Virus record (IMG/VR): IMGVR_UViG_3300044673_000278
Coordinates: 62,001-126,000 of that record
From: a virus
Length of the DNA stretch: 64,000 bases
Direction: 5' to 3' (one strand)
The first letter of the stretch is position 1. Every line of letters begins with the position of its first letter. The position numbers and the translations under genes are program-made. Positions 31,340 through 40,366 of the stretch are shown piece by piece. The notes under the pieces are model-generated. The model had not been told where the DNA came from, made no database searches, and saw nothing but the letters and a program-made list of their open reading frames with translations.

Positions 31340-32638
31340 TTAGTCCTTTGTGTATATCCAACGAGATAGCTCATTGCTAAATGTAGATTTTACATCCAAT
31401 TTATGCCTTTTGCTATATTCTAAAACAAAATTTTTGAAATCAATTTGTTCTAAATGCGAAGTACTGGGCGAGCCCAGCAGTGAAACAATTTGATCTATGT
31501 TGATTGCCAATAACTCAGAATCTAGATTTTTGCGATGTTGTTGTACCCACGATTGAAGTTGCTGCATATAGTATTTTTTTAAATGCTCAGGCAACACAGA
31601 TATCGCTTGAAAATTAGGCCATCTTACAACACTGACTTTTGAGCTGAGTCGATTGGGCCAGCGGCGTTTGATTTCCAAATACCAGTTACAATAGTCAATC
31701 AACCCATCCAGTGCCAAAATATTTAAAGTTCCCAAAAAGTCTAAGTTGACTTCGGGATACTTTGTTAGCACATGATGCACGTTGGTGTTAAACTCTTGCC
31801 AGTCTAAGCCGTATCGAATGAACTCGGATTTTTTATCAGTGCCATCAATGCTGATAGACAACTTAATTTTTTTAAACCTCGAACGATATGATAGAAATTT
31901 TTCAATCATCGCCTGGTTACTAAAATTTGTAACAATCTGAAGATTCAAATTACTGGTGTCATACCCTTCCAATCGATCCATTAGTTTCCAAAATTTTGGA
32001 TTAATGGTTGGTTCGCCGCCTAGCACATTTAACTTCCTGATGGTATCTAAGTTTTTTGTTATCATCTCAACCACGCGATCAAACAGCAGATTTTGTTGTT
32101 GTTCGTCGAGTCGGTCTTTTGATCCCAATCGTTGATACGTTTTCTTTGGATCAGTGGCCGTTTTGTATGGTCCGTTGATTTTTAAATCTGTGGCCCAGCT
32201 TGTGCTTTGAGTTGGATCGCAATAGCTACACACAAAATTACAATAATTATCAATCATTATAGTGATAAGTTCCGGGACAACTGTATTACTGAGATCAAAC
32301 TTGGTGAAATCTTTGTGTTTGTGGTGTTCGCTGTAATAGACCCTATCGCTGATCACATCGCTGTTGGTGTTTTCGATGTTCCAACAATTAGAGCATTCCG
32401 CCGGTTGAACACCCAGTAGCATTTGCTGGCGTTGCGAAATCTTTTGCCTGGTGTTGTGTACTGCCAATAGATTTGACTCAATCTCCAGCAGATCAATTGG
32501 ACCGGGCACAGGATAATGACAACTACTAGTCTGACCAGTATGCAAATATATGTCTGTAGACATCCATTTTGCAGCACAAAAAGTTGGGCTAACAGGATCT
32601 AGTCTTTCAATTTTGAAAGTTTTCAGCTGCTGACTCAT
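31340..32638 (-). CDS. Radical SAM protein (twitch/SPASM type) beside uvsX
   Basis: 432 residues from ATG 32638. The radical SAM cluster is C133-x3-C137-x2-C140 (NYCNFVCSYC), with GGEP (SAM binding) near residue 208. N-terminal Cys (C82, C85) may hold a second iron-sulfur cluster. Enzymes of this type modify peptides or small molecules through a 5'-deoxyadenosyl radical; the substrate is unknown. Two related genes lie at 38070 and 39206. Placed between gp32 and uvsX. Confidence 0.85.
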   Translation of the reverse strand: MSQQLKTFKIERLDPVSPTFCAAKWMSTDIYLHTGQTSSCHYPVPGPIDLLEIESNLLAVHNTRQKISQRQQMLLGVQPAECSNCWNIENTNSDVISDRVYYSEHHKHKDFTKFDLSNTVVPELITIMIDNYCNFVCSYCDPTQSTSWATDLKINGPYKTATDPKKTYQRLGSKDRLDEQQQNLLFDRVVEMITKNLDTIRKLNVLGGEPTINPKFWKLMDRLEGYDTSNLNLQIVTNFSNQAMIEKFLSYRSRFKKIKLSISIDGTDKKSEFIRYGLDWQEFNTNVHHVLTKYPEVNLDFLGTLNILALDGLIDYCNWYLEIKRRWPNRLSSKVSVVRWPNFQAISVLPEHLKKYYMQQLQSWVQQHRKNLDSELLAINIDQIVSLLGSPSTSHLEQIDFKNFVLEYSKRHKLDVKSTFSNELSRWIYTKD

Positions 32639-32644
32639 AGAATA

Positions 32645-32670
32645 TATCAAGGCCCTTGCGGGCCTTGATA
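32645..32670. terminator. Hairpin at the end of gene 32
   Basis: Perfect 11-bp stem (32645-32655 with 32660-32670) and TTGC/GCAA loop, three bases after the gp32 stop. T-rich sequence follows on both strands (ATTTT plus strand, TATATT minus). It probably terminates or stabilises the gp32 message; the gene downstream starts seven bases later. Confidence 0.7.
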
Positions 32671-32673
32671 ATT

Positions 32674-33684
32674 TTACTTGCTTTGTCTTGCGCGAATCAT
32701 TGCAAGAATGTCTTCGGCTTTCTGTGCAGGCTTGGCTGCGGATTGCACAGGTGCTGTAGCAGCAGGTGCATCGTCCACATCAAATGGAGGATCTTCTGCA
32801 ACTGGAGCAGCCTTGGTCACTGCGGGTGCTGCTGCACGTGGTGCAGGTGCATCTTCATCAGTGTGTGCTGCGCCGCCGCTGGAACCAGCAGGGGCCTGCA
32901 GACCAGCAGGACGGTAGTACTGACCCCAACGATCGGGATCATAAGGTTGACCGTCAACACTTGCTTCGAACATTTCCTTGATCACGCGAAGCTCAACGTC
33001 AGTGGGCTTCTTGGGCAGGAATGTGCTCAAGTCAAACAGACCGTGTGCTTCCACAGCAGCTTGTTCTGCTTCTGTGAGTGCAGACTCTTTACGTGCCCAC
33101 TTAGAAGTGTTGTAGTCAGCATAACCACCTTTGGAGGTCTTGGTAATGCGGAAGTCCAGACCACGCATGTAGTCGGTTGGCAGTTCTTCCAGATCAGGAT
33201 CCATCAGTGCGGATTTGATCAGGGTAAACAGTTGAGGTCCGATAATGAATTTACGGATTGGGTTTTCGGGAGTGACGTCATCACTCAAGGGGTTCTCACG
33301 AACAAAGCCTTGGAAAATGTAGCTGCGCTTCTTCCAGTACTTGCGACCCATTTCTTCAAGGCTCTTGTCCTTGAACCAGGTACGCACTTCGGTGAGGATA
33401 GGACAGGTTTCGCCCCACATTTCCACGCAAGGGACCTGAACCATAACTTGTTTGGATTCCATTTCGCCTTTGATGCCCGAGAAGGGTAGACGAATCATTG
33501 CTCGTTCTTGCCAGAAGAACGTGTTTTTGGGGTTGCCGTCTGGAAGAAAACGGAGTGTGGCGCTTTGGCCTTCTTCCATGTTCCAGTGAGGGTAAATCGA
33601 GCGATCGCCGCCGCCTCCGGAACTGTCTTTGCCTTTTGTTTCAGCTGCCTGTAGTCTTGCTCGAATTTCTGCTAATGATGCCAT
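32674..33684 (-). CDS. 32: Single-stranded DNA-binding protein gp32
   Basis: 336 residues (T4: 301). N terminus basic (MASLAEIRARLQAAETKGK), core with HWNMEEGQSATLRFLPDG (33-50), and a low-complexity Ala/Pro linker followed by an acidic patch (EDPPFDVDD) used in T4 to recruit partners. Only two Cys are visible in the region of the T4 zinc site, so the zinc site may be altered. It coats single-stranded DNA in replication and recombination. Expressed from a strong sigma70 promoter and preceded by a repeat-containing leader. Confidence 0.92.
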   Translation of the reverse strand: MASLAEIRARLQAAETKGKDSSGGGGDRSIYPHWNMEEGQSATLRFLPDGNPKNTFFWQERAMIRLPFSGIKGEMESKQVMVQVPCVEMWGETCPILTEVRTWFKDKSLEEMGRKYWKKRSYIFQGFVRENPLSDDVTPENPIRKFIIGPQLFTLIKSALMDPDLEELPTDYMRGLDFRITKTSKGGYADYNTSKWARKESALTEAEQAAVEAHGLFDLSTFLPKKPTDVELRVIKEMFEASVDGQPYDPDRWGQYYRPAGLQAPAGSSGGAAHTDEDAPAPRAAAPAVTKAAPVAEDPPFDVDDAPAATAPVQSAAKPAQKAEDILAMIRARQSK

Positions 33685-33703
33685 AGTATTTTCTCCTTAA
33701 TAA

Positions 33704-33751
33704 GTTGCCTATGTAGTGTTGCCTATCTAAAAATTTAGATCTAAGTTGCCT
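33704..33751 (-). promoter_or_regulatory. Gene 32 leader with three AGGCAAC repeats
   Basis: AGGCAAC occurs three times in the mRNA leader (plus-strand GTTGCCT at 33704-33710, 33718-33724, 33745-33751), spaced 14 and 27 bases, upstream of the AAGGAG site. A palindrome ATCTAAA-AA-TTTAGAT lies between the second and third copies. In T4, gp32 represses its own translation by binding its leader; these repeats are candidate operator sites. Confidence 0.55.
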
Positions 33752-33764
33752 GTGACACACAAAC

Positions 33765-33797
33765 AAGAAAGCGCATACACCCAGTAAGTATATGCGC
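33765..33797 (-). terminator. Hairpin that also carries the gene 32 -10 box
   Basis: Stem GCGCATAYAC/GTGTATGCGC (33771-33780 with 33788-33797; one G-T pair), followed on the minus strand by TTTCTTG. It would end the upstream 626-residue gene. The gene 32 -10 box (33787-33792) lies in the stem. Confidence 0.7.
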
Positions 33798-33815
33798 CTT
33801 GTGCCTTGGTGTCAA
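33787..33815 (-). promoter_or_regulatory. Sigma70-type promoter for gene 32
   Basis: -35 TTGACA (33810-33815), 17-base spacer, -10 TATACT (33787-33792), minus strand. The best -35 match in the window. Confidence 0.8.
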
Positions 33816-33821
33816 TACTAT

Positions 33822-35702
33822 TTATGTTCTTTTGACAAAAGCTAATTTTTTCAGTCTGTCCAGATCTTCGTAGAAGCTGTCTGTGACTGCACCGCGGTGA
33901 TCCATGGGATCGGTTGAGTCTTCCGCTGCTACTTGTCGATCTTTGACGATTCTGTAGGTTCCCATTTTGGTCTTGACTACTCTGCCGCCAAACTCATTGG
34001 CAATTTCTTTGGCAGCACTGGGGCTGTCAACTGTGACCAACATGGGCCCAGAACCAGTTCCACTCTTTCTTGTTACATCATGTAGATAAAGATATTGTTC
34101 TTTTCCAAACTTGCTGGGCAAGAACTTGCCTGCTGGAACACTGGTATGGAATTCATAACTATCTAAATTTTCCGTCAGATCCGAATAGTTGGCATAGTAC
34201 TCATCGTACACAGAGTCGTCGCCGTGGTCCATGGCTGCATCAGCAGCACGTTTGCCAAAACGGGCGTCAATGTAGCTGTATAGCTCATCCAAGAAGCGCT
34301 CGCGATCTAAACCTGGCATGCTGACTCGCAGGTCTTCAATGGCATTGCCCACATAGTCGCTGGAACCTTCTTCCAGCGGAGCAACAGCACCTGCCACGGT
34401 ACCGCCCGTGCTTTCGTCCATGTCGCAACCGGCTTCGAAAGTGGCCAAGTTGTCGCCTTCGTTAACTTCGGGTTCGGGCTTAACACCCGGAACTTCCATG
34501 CCCATTTCTTTCATACGAGCAATGATCACGGGTCTAGCATCAGCGTCGGCATCGCGGTCAGCCAGTTCGCCCAGTCGATCAAACAGTTCGTCATCGCCTA
34601 GGATGTCATACAGTTGTTCTGTGGCATTGGCAGCATCAGGACCCACTGGCAGTTCCTGTGCCAACAAACTGTAGAGCTTGTCTTTGGCTTCAGGTGTTTC
34701 GGGCAAAGCCCAGGTACCTTCGACCAACTTGTTGGCCCATGACTCAAATTCGTTGGCTTCTTTCATTGTGCTTCCTTGTATCTTTGCCAGTGTGGGCAAT
34801 GCTGCTTCAATTCTGGTGTCCAGTGTTTGTTCAATAAACATGGTCTTGAGATCTTCAACCAGGGCTTCTTGTACGCCCACATCAGCTGGAGTCCAAGACT
34901 CAAAATAGTTTTGATAGCCACGAGCTGTGCCCATGTGCTTTAGATTGTTCTGTAGATTGTGATAGTATTCACGAGCAGCTTCTACCAACTGCTGTGTTTG
35001 GCCTTCAAACATTTTGTTTTGGCTGGCTCTATTGAATCTGGCCAGCACAGCCATTTCGTTCACAGTTTCAGCAATGTGAACACCGCGCACATCATAGGGC
35101 TTGCCGCCGTGACGCACATGTTCCAACATGGCTCGACCGCCTACTAGCTTGGTAAATGGTAATTTAAAACGTTCGCCATCGGCAGTTTCAATAAACAAAC
35201 TTTCCACATAGCGATAACGCTTGTCATCTTCGCCGATCAATCGATTGTGTTTGATTACTAAACGTGCATCTGTGGCTTCACCCATGTAGCTCACACGGCG
35301 ATTGCCATAGTAGCCTTCAAACAAACCTTCTTTGATAGCGGCCATGCCTGCCATGGTATGTTTGATTGCGTTTAGATTCTTGGGTGTAAATGTGTGGAAG
35401 TTATGGCGTGTGGCAAATTTACTGAGTTGTTGTAAGAAGCTGAACCATTGGTCTTTGTCACCTTCGTCTTCCATGCTCTTGCCAAGATTGTCACCAAAAA
35501 ACAGCATGAGCTCTTTGTCGTCTCCAATCAGTGCAACTGCGGTACCGTAGTTTTTGCCCGAAGCACCCATGTAGTCAAATTTGAAAACTGAGCCTTCATC
35601 GGGTGTGGTTTCCCGGCCTTGTGCGTCTGTGACTTGGGGGTCGAAGTTTTTGCTGACCAGTAAGTCATACAAATCTTTGCTGATGTTGATATCTTGTGCC
35701 AT
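33822..35702 (-). CDS. Conserved large T4-like phage protein (626 aa)
   Basis: I recall this protein as widespread in marine T4-like phages without an assigned role. The N-terminal third has DLYDLLVSKNFDPQ and FFGDNLGKSMEDE; the middle holds IKHTMAGMAAIKEGLFEGYY and the C terminus has repeated Asp/Glu-rich helices. No enzyme motif. Its late box is seven bases before the ATG. It ends at the terminator that overlaps the gene 32 promoter. Could be a head-associated or injected protein (inference). Confidence 0.8.
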   Translation of the reverse strand: MAQDINISKDLYDLLVSKNFDPQVTDAQGRETTPDEGSVFKFDYMGASGKNYGTAVALIGDDKELMLFFGDNLGKSMEDEGDKDQWFSFLQQLSKFATRHNFHTFTPKNLNAIKHTMAGMAAIKEGLFEGYYGNRRVSYMGEATDARLVIKHNRLIGEDDKRYRYVESLFIETADGERFKLPFTKLVGGRAMLEHVRHGGKPYDVRGVHIAETVNEMAVLARFNRASQNKMFEGQTQQLVEAAREYYHNLQNNLKHMGTARGYQNYFESWTPADVGVQEALVEDLKTMFIEQTLDTRIEAALPTLAKIQGSTMKEANEFESWANKLVEGTWALPETPEAKDKLYSLLAQELPVGPDAANATEQLYDILGDDELFDRLGELADRDADADARPVIIARMKEMGMEVPGVKPEPEVNEGDNLATFEAGCDMDESTGGTVAGAVAPLEEGSSDYVGNAIEDLRVSMPGLDRERFLDELYSYIDARFGKRAADAAMDHGDDSVYDEYYANYSDLTENLDSYEFHTSVPAGKFLPSKFGKEQYLYLHDVTRKSGTGSGPMLVTVDSPSAAKEIANEFGGRVVKTKMGTYRIVKDRQVAAEDSTDPMDHRGAVTDSFYEDLDRLKKLAFVKRT

Positions 35703-35709
35703 AGTTGTA

Positions 35710-35715
35710 TATTTA
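35710..35715 (-). promoter_or_regulatory. Late promoter box, leaderless type
   Basis: TAAATA on the minus strand, seven bases before the ATG at 35702. It overlaps the stop codon of gp17. Confidence 0.5.
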
Positions 35716-37302
35716 GCGCATTACAATAAAGGGCAAGGGTTCAACTACACTGTCAGAATGGTCCCGCAAATGTGTGTCTAAGTCACTGTGATAGCTCTGC
35801 AACAGCATCAGCATACGCCCAACCAACAATGTAGCCATTACAAGATCGTCTGTTTCTCCCATTTTGGCAGCATAGCTAGATCCGTTGGCCACAAAGTTTT
35901 TAAACTCGCTGATCAAGGGCTTTGAACGCAGTTTCATACGCCCTGATTCTATTAGAATCTTTACTTTGTTACAGGCAGTGAGCTTGGCTTTGTTTGTGGT
36001 GTTAAAGCCCTTGCGGAATCTGCGGCCTGTGCCTGCTACTACAGTGTTGTCACTTAGGAAGTAGCCAGGGATATTTTCTTCGCCGTATTCTGCGATACTG
36101 ATCAGTGCTGCTTCACCAATGGTATTGTTTTCCACTGAGTAATACACACTCTTATTGTCACGAGTAACAGCATAAAGTTCTTTGACAATGTCTGCCAGTA
36201 TGCGAACTTGATTGGGAATGTCTGTTTTGTTGTGTTTCCACTCAGCAATCTGTTCTGTGGTTCTGGCTTCGAACACTTGTATAGCAGCAGGATCTCCACC
36301 TGTGCCCAAACTGGGATCCATGGCTACAACATAGATTTCTCCTGCACGTGGTTCCCTGTACCAACGCACTTGTCCAGATTTACGTATGGGTTCTGTTCCT
36401 TCTAGCTCCAACAATTTAATAGGACTGATCAGTGTTTCGTCATTGATCACAAACTCGCAGTCCATTTCCCTGCGGAAACGTTCTTCGCCCAGCTGTGCTC
36501 TCTGCTCGTCGGCCCATTTTTCATCGCGATCTGGGTGTTCTCGCCAATAAGCACGGTAAGCTTTGAAGCCGTTAATGCCCACACCGCCGGGACGCGGATT
36601 ACCGTACTCGTCCTCAACTTTGTTGGCACCTTTCCAAATCAACGCAAACTGATCTTCGTCTGAGTTTGGTGTTGACGTAATAATAGCTTTACCACCTGTT
36701 GACAGCGTAGGCGTAATAGAAGTCCAGAATTCCGACGCAATAGTGGGACGCACGAACGCAAATTCGTCTAGGTACAGCAGTGTGATAGACATACCCCGGC
36801 CGGTGTTTTCAGTTGTGGTCTGACTGACAATACGACTGCCGTTTTCAAATTCTATCGAGCCCTTGTTGTAACTGGTAGCGCCTGCGCGAATGTGGTTGGG
36901 GCACAGTTCGTATGCGTATCGAATACGCTGCATGATTTCCTGTGCGCCCAAATATTTGTGTGCCGCAATAAGAATTGTCGAGTCCGGCACAAACATTGCG
37001 TACCACAACAGGTATCCTGCTGCTGAAGTTGACTTACCTGTCTGTCGAGGCATCAACGATATGGAGAAACGATTGTTGTGATAGTTTTCAATCAGTCTGC
37101 GCTGATACTCAAAAGGATGGTACAGCATCTTACCACGTGTGGGATGCTGGATGTAGAAGAAGTTGTCCATGAAATACATGGGCCCGTTGATGGGATCAGC
37201 GCATAGCGCAAATTCTTCTAGTTCTTGTTCAGTATATGTTTCACGCCTATGCGGCGCTTTGACTAGCACTGTTTCAAGATTTTTGGGTTGCATACCAATC
37301 AT
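35713..37302 (-). CDS. 17: Terminase large subunit gp17
   Basis: DNA-packaging motor and nuclease. ATPase: Walker A PRQTGKS (85-91), Walker B LLYLDE (D179, E180). Nuclease: VVAMDPSLGTGGDP and the C-terminal ETDDLVMATLL. 529 residues (T4: 610). The ATG at 37302 has an AGGA site; it overlaps the SGNH gene by 29 bases. The small subunit gp16 is 8.5 kb away rather than adjacent as in T4. Confidence 0.95.
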   Translation of the reverse strand: MIGMQPKNLETVLVKAPHRRETYTEQELEEFALCADPINGPMYFMDNFFYIQHPTRGKMLYHPFEYQRRLIENYHNNRFSISLMPRQTGKSTSAAGYLLWYAMFVPDSTILIAAHKYLGAQEIMQRIRYAYELCPNHIRAGATSYNKGSIEFENGSRIVSQTTTENTGRGMSITLLYLDEFAFVRPTIASEFWTSITPTLSTGGKAIITSTPNSDEDQFALIWKGANKVEDEYGNPRPGGVGINGFKAYRAYWREHPDRDEKWADEQRAQLGEERFRREMDCEFVINDETLISPIKLLELEGTEPIRKSGQVRWYREPRAGEIYVVAMDPSLGTGGDPAAIQVFEARTTEQIAEWKHNKTDIPNQVRILADIVKELYAVTRDNKSVYYSVENNTIGEAALISIAEYGEENIPGYFLSDNTVVAGTGRRFRKGFNTTNKAKLTACNKVKILIESGRMKLRSKPLISEFKNFVANGSSYAAKMGETDDLVMATLLVGRMLMLLQSYHSDLDTHLRDHSDSVVEPLPFIVMR

Positions 37303-38059
37303 TTAATATCCTATCTGCAATTCTACGATGTGCTTCGGGGCCGCCGTGCATAGCATCTCTGGCATAGCCTATTTCTTCTCTGGACATTGACATGAAATCC
37401 ATCGATCTCAAAACAATACACGGTATATTTAATTCTGCACACAGTTGTTTGACGGCGCGAATATTTTTACGCTGATTTATCCAAGCATTTTCGTCATTTA
37501 AAAACCAATGCTTGACAAATTCATCTGCGCCGGCGCCATTGATCAGCGACCCTGGCATGTATACATCAACTGGTATGTTCCTTAAATGTGCCACAGATGG
37601 TTCATCTAGCAGCAGTTCCATTCTGTCCTCTGGTGGAGTAAACATCACTACCAGTTTGGGCATCAGTTCAGGTACCCAGTATTCGGCCATACGATAACAA
37701 GTGTCTGCCGACGATCCTCCCCAAGAAATATTAGCTACCCGTAATCCAAGTGCTCGACCCACCAGCTCTGGCCATATGGTGTCTAGTGGAAGGCCTATGC
37801 CATTGGTAAAACTACAGCCCAGTGCCACAAGGTATGGTTCGCCCTTTACAATTTCGTCACATCTGAATCCGTGGCTGTTGATTTTGTATGTAATGGCGCC
37901 AGGTAGATGCCAGCCCCGAGATTCAAAATATGCGCGATGCACGGGATCTTGACAAAGTCTCTGAAACGATTCTTCAGTGTCTGTTGGTAGCCAATTCAGG
38001 GTCTGCCCTGCTACTCCGATGCCAGGGAAAGGTGGTGGTTTAATTGTATTGTCTATCAT
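37274..38059 (-). CDS. SGNH-like hydrolase next to terminase
   Basis: Block I is ALGCSFTNGIGLP (about 79-91) with Ser in place after GC, followed by NISWGGSSADTCYR (Gly block) and a C-terminal DAMHGGPEAHRRIAD with the candidate catalytic His. This is the plan of the SGNH hydrolases at 9438, 13939 and 53676. No signal peptide. Substrate unknown. Confidence 0.7.
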   Translation of the reverse strand: MIDNTIKPPPFPGIGVAGQTLNWLPTDTEESFQRLCQDPVHRAYFESRGWHLPGAITYKINSHGFRCDEIVKGEPYLVALGCSFTNGIGLPLDTIWPELVGRALGLRVANISWGGSSADTCYRMAEYWVPELMPKLVVMFTPPEDRMELLLDEPSVAHLRNIPVDVYMPGSLINGAGADEFVKHWFLNDENAWINQRKNIRAVKQLCAELNIPCIVLRSMDFMSMSREEIGYARDAMHGGPEAHRRIADRILNDWYATQKS

Positions 38060-38069
38060 GGCTTTGTAA

Positions 38070-39215
38070 TTATTTTCTGAGTTTGCTTACTAAATCCGGC
38101 CACAATTCTTGAAAGGTCTTTTGTTTTTTTAACACACTTTCAATCTCCGTGTGCCACTCTAGTACATCTATTTCTTTGTCTTTGTTAAACAAATAACTGT
38201 TATCAACCAACGAGTTGATGTATCCTTTTAGTGTATCTAACGCAAGATTATTTTTGGTCGAATATTTTTCCACTGTTCGATTGATTTCGTCGATAGCCTG
38301 TTGTCGAATTTCTATTGGTAGTCGACGAACATCAAGTTCGTGCGGATGAGTCAGTTCGCACCAAAACATGTCAAGTTCGTTGTCAACACAAAAGTCATAA
38401 TATGGAACCAACTCAAACGCACAATAGATGCTGTATGCAGGATGTGCAACAACATGTTGATTGTCTTGTTTCATTTGTGCAATGTTGGCAACAAATTGAT
38501 CCCAGTTGGCCCCATTGCGAACGTATTCAAACTTGTCTCGGTCCACATTGTCAAAACTAATCAACCAGTCAACTTTTTTCCATTTTTTCAATTCTTGATA
38601 CACAGGGTTATTTTTAATATCAACACTGAGATTTGTTGTTACCATAACACTGGTAGTTTCAGAATCAAGTTGCTGTAAAAACTCTGTCAGGCCCCTCTGC
38701 AGCAGAGGCTCGCCTCCGCCCAACGAAAGTCCCTTGATATTTTTCCCATGAGTTTTGGCCAACTCTATCAAGTCATTGTGCTCATTTTTGTTATGCACTA
38801 TGGGAATTTTTCGAACACTTTGCCAAGCGGTAGAAGTATGCGGATTACAATACACACAAGTTAGATTACACAGATTACTCCAGTTTATAACAACGTCATT
38901 GAGAGAGAACCATTCAATGTCTTGATCAATGTTTTGTTTGACTTCGTCTGATGCGGCACGCATTGTTCTTCCGCTGCTGCGACCGTTTGACTCAAGGTCT
39001 TGGCATATATTACATGCAGAATGCCATTCTCCCTGTGCAATGGTTTGTCTTAAATCTTGCAGCGGCTTGTCTTTTAAAATTTCCTGTATGGATTTTTCTT
39101 TAAGGCTACCTAGCTCATAGCTGCTGTGCATACACGGTAGCACCTTACCAGTTTGATCAATGTTCAAAAAAGTCCACGGCGAGGAACAGAACGTTTTGCT
39201 TTGACTTATTGACAT
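38070..39215 (-). CDS. Radical SAM/SPASM-like protein
   Basis: 381 residues from ATG 39215 (10-base overlap with the upstream gene). Radical SAM site C116-x3-C120-x2-C123 (NLCNLTCVYC), GGGEP after it. Cys at 10, 28, 68 and 71 suggest an auxiliary iron-sulfur cluster in the N terminus. Paralogue of the gene at 39206; the tandem pair probably acts on a related substrate. No substrate peptide is obvious. Confidence 0.85.
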   Translation of the reverse strand: MSISQSKTFCSSPWTFLNIDQTGKVLPCMHSSYELGSLKEKSIQEILKDKPLQDLRQTIAQGEWHSACNICQDLESNGRSSGRTMRAASDEVKQNIDQDIEWFSLNDVVINWSNLCNLTCVYCNPHTSTAWQSVRKIPIVHNKNEHNDLIELAKTHGKNIKGLSLGGGEPLLQRGLTEFLQQLDSETTSVMVTTNLSVDIKNNPVYQELKKWKKVDWLISFDNVDRDKFEYVRNGANWDQFVANIAQMKQDNQHVVAHPAYSIYCAFELVPYYDFCVDNELDMFWCELTHPHELDVRRLPIEIRQQAIDEINRTVEKYSTKNNLALDTLKGYINSLVDNSYLFNKDKEIDVLEWHTEIESVLKKQKTFQELWPDLVSKLRK

Positions 39216-40348
39216 AGATGTGCTAGCTCCGGCCATAGTTCCACAAACTTACCTTGTTGGTCCCGGTGATACTTGCTTTCAATTTCGGCAATGTGCTGAC
39301 GGAATTTGTGTTCGATCCCCGGCTTGGCAGCATCTACGTTTTTGTAGTTTTGCAAGCTTTGGTCAAAGAACTGTCGTTCTGCATCTGTGGCCAGACCTGT
39401 TTGATAGAACTTTTCTATTTCTTCAGCCGCTGCCTTTGCAACTTCGGGACCATGTAAGAAAGGATCAAGATAGTCTGGCTGGAACAAATTCTGCCACAGC
39501 ACTGTGGTATCTGTTTCGTGAGCAAACTGTCGCAGTTCGCAGACTCGTGTGGCACTGTAGATGTTGTACACAGCATGGATACCGCCCCACTGCCCTTGTG
39601 ACTTCATTAAATCTTTGATTACTGCAAGATTGTTTCGTATTGTATCCCAGCTTGCGCCGTGACGCACATATTCTAGTCTGCTGCCCACATTGTCAAAGCT
39701 CATAGACCAGCCTACTTTGTTGCGAGTGGCAAGCTTTTGGAATATTTTGTTCTTTTCAAAATCAACATTGAGATTGGTAATCAATGTAACAATAGCGTCT
39801 TTGGGTATAACATCCAACAAACGTTCGTTTTCGGGCAACAACAAGGGTTCTCCACCTACCAGTGCAACTTCGTGTATGTGATCGTGGTGCTGTTCTATAA
39901 AGTCGCAGACCTGATCGTAGTAGGGCCTGGCGCCAGATTTAAATGGAATGTTTTTGAGACTAGCCCATTTGCTGCTGCATGCTTCACCACAGTAGTTACA
40001 GCTTAGGTTACAAGTGGTGTTCCAACGCACATCTACGATCACAGGGTAGTGATACAGATCTCCAGCTGTGGCAAAATCAAAGTCTGGGTTTACATCGTTG
40101 TGCCATTTGCGTTCCGAGTCAGCACCAAAGCGTTCAGCACGAACACAATTGCTACAATACTCGTGTGGTTGTCCTTGGGCGAGACTTTGGCGTATTTCGG
40201 CCATTAAGTCACTGTTGAGAATTTCAACAATACTTTGTTGATTTAGATTGCCCAGCATGTTAGGGTTGCCAGCACAGCAAGTTTTGACATCCCCACGTGG
40301 ATTGATATGTAAGCCGCGCCAAGGTGCAGCACAGAAAAAATTACTCAT
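39206..40348 (-). CDS. Radical SAM/SPASM-like protein
   Basis: 380 residues. Radical SAM site C113-x3-C117-x2-C120 (TTCNLSCNYC), VGGEPLLLPEN later. N-terminal Cys (6, 24, 25, 65, 68) match the paralogue's auxiliary cluster. A late box lies only four bases before the ATG within a CCCGTA-AA-TACGGG palindrome. Substrate unknown. Confidence 0.85.
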   Translation of the reverse strand: MSNFFCAAPWRGLHINPRGDVKTCCAGNPNMLGNLNQQSIVEILNSDLMAEIRQSLAQGQPHEYCSNCVRAERFGADSERKWHNDVNPDFDFATAGDLYHYPVIVDVRWNTTCNLSCNYCGEACSSKWASLKNIPFKSGARPYYDQVCDFIEQHHDHIHEVALVGGEPLLLPENERLLDVIPKDAIVTLITNLNVDFEKNKIFQKLATRNKVGWSMSFDNVGSRLEYVRHGASWDTIRNNLAVIKDLMKSQGQWGGIHAVYNIYSATRVCELRQFAHETDTTVLWQNLFQPDYLDPFLHGPEVAKAAAEEIEKFYQTGLATDAERQFFDQSLQNYKNVDAAKPGIEHKFRQHIAEIESKYHRDQQGKFVELWPELAHLCQ

Positions 40349-40352
40349 CCCG

Positions 40353-40358
40353 TATTTA
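40353..40358 (-). promoter_or_regulatory. Late promoter box within a palindrome
   Basis: TAAATA four bases before the ATG at 40348, at the centre of CCCGTAAATACGGG (40349-40362). Confidence 0.45.
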
Positions 40359-40366
40359 CGGGCAGT

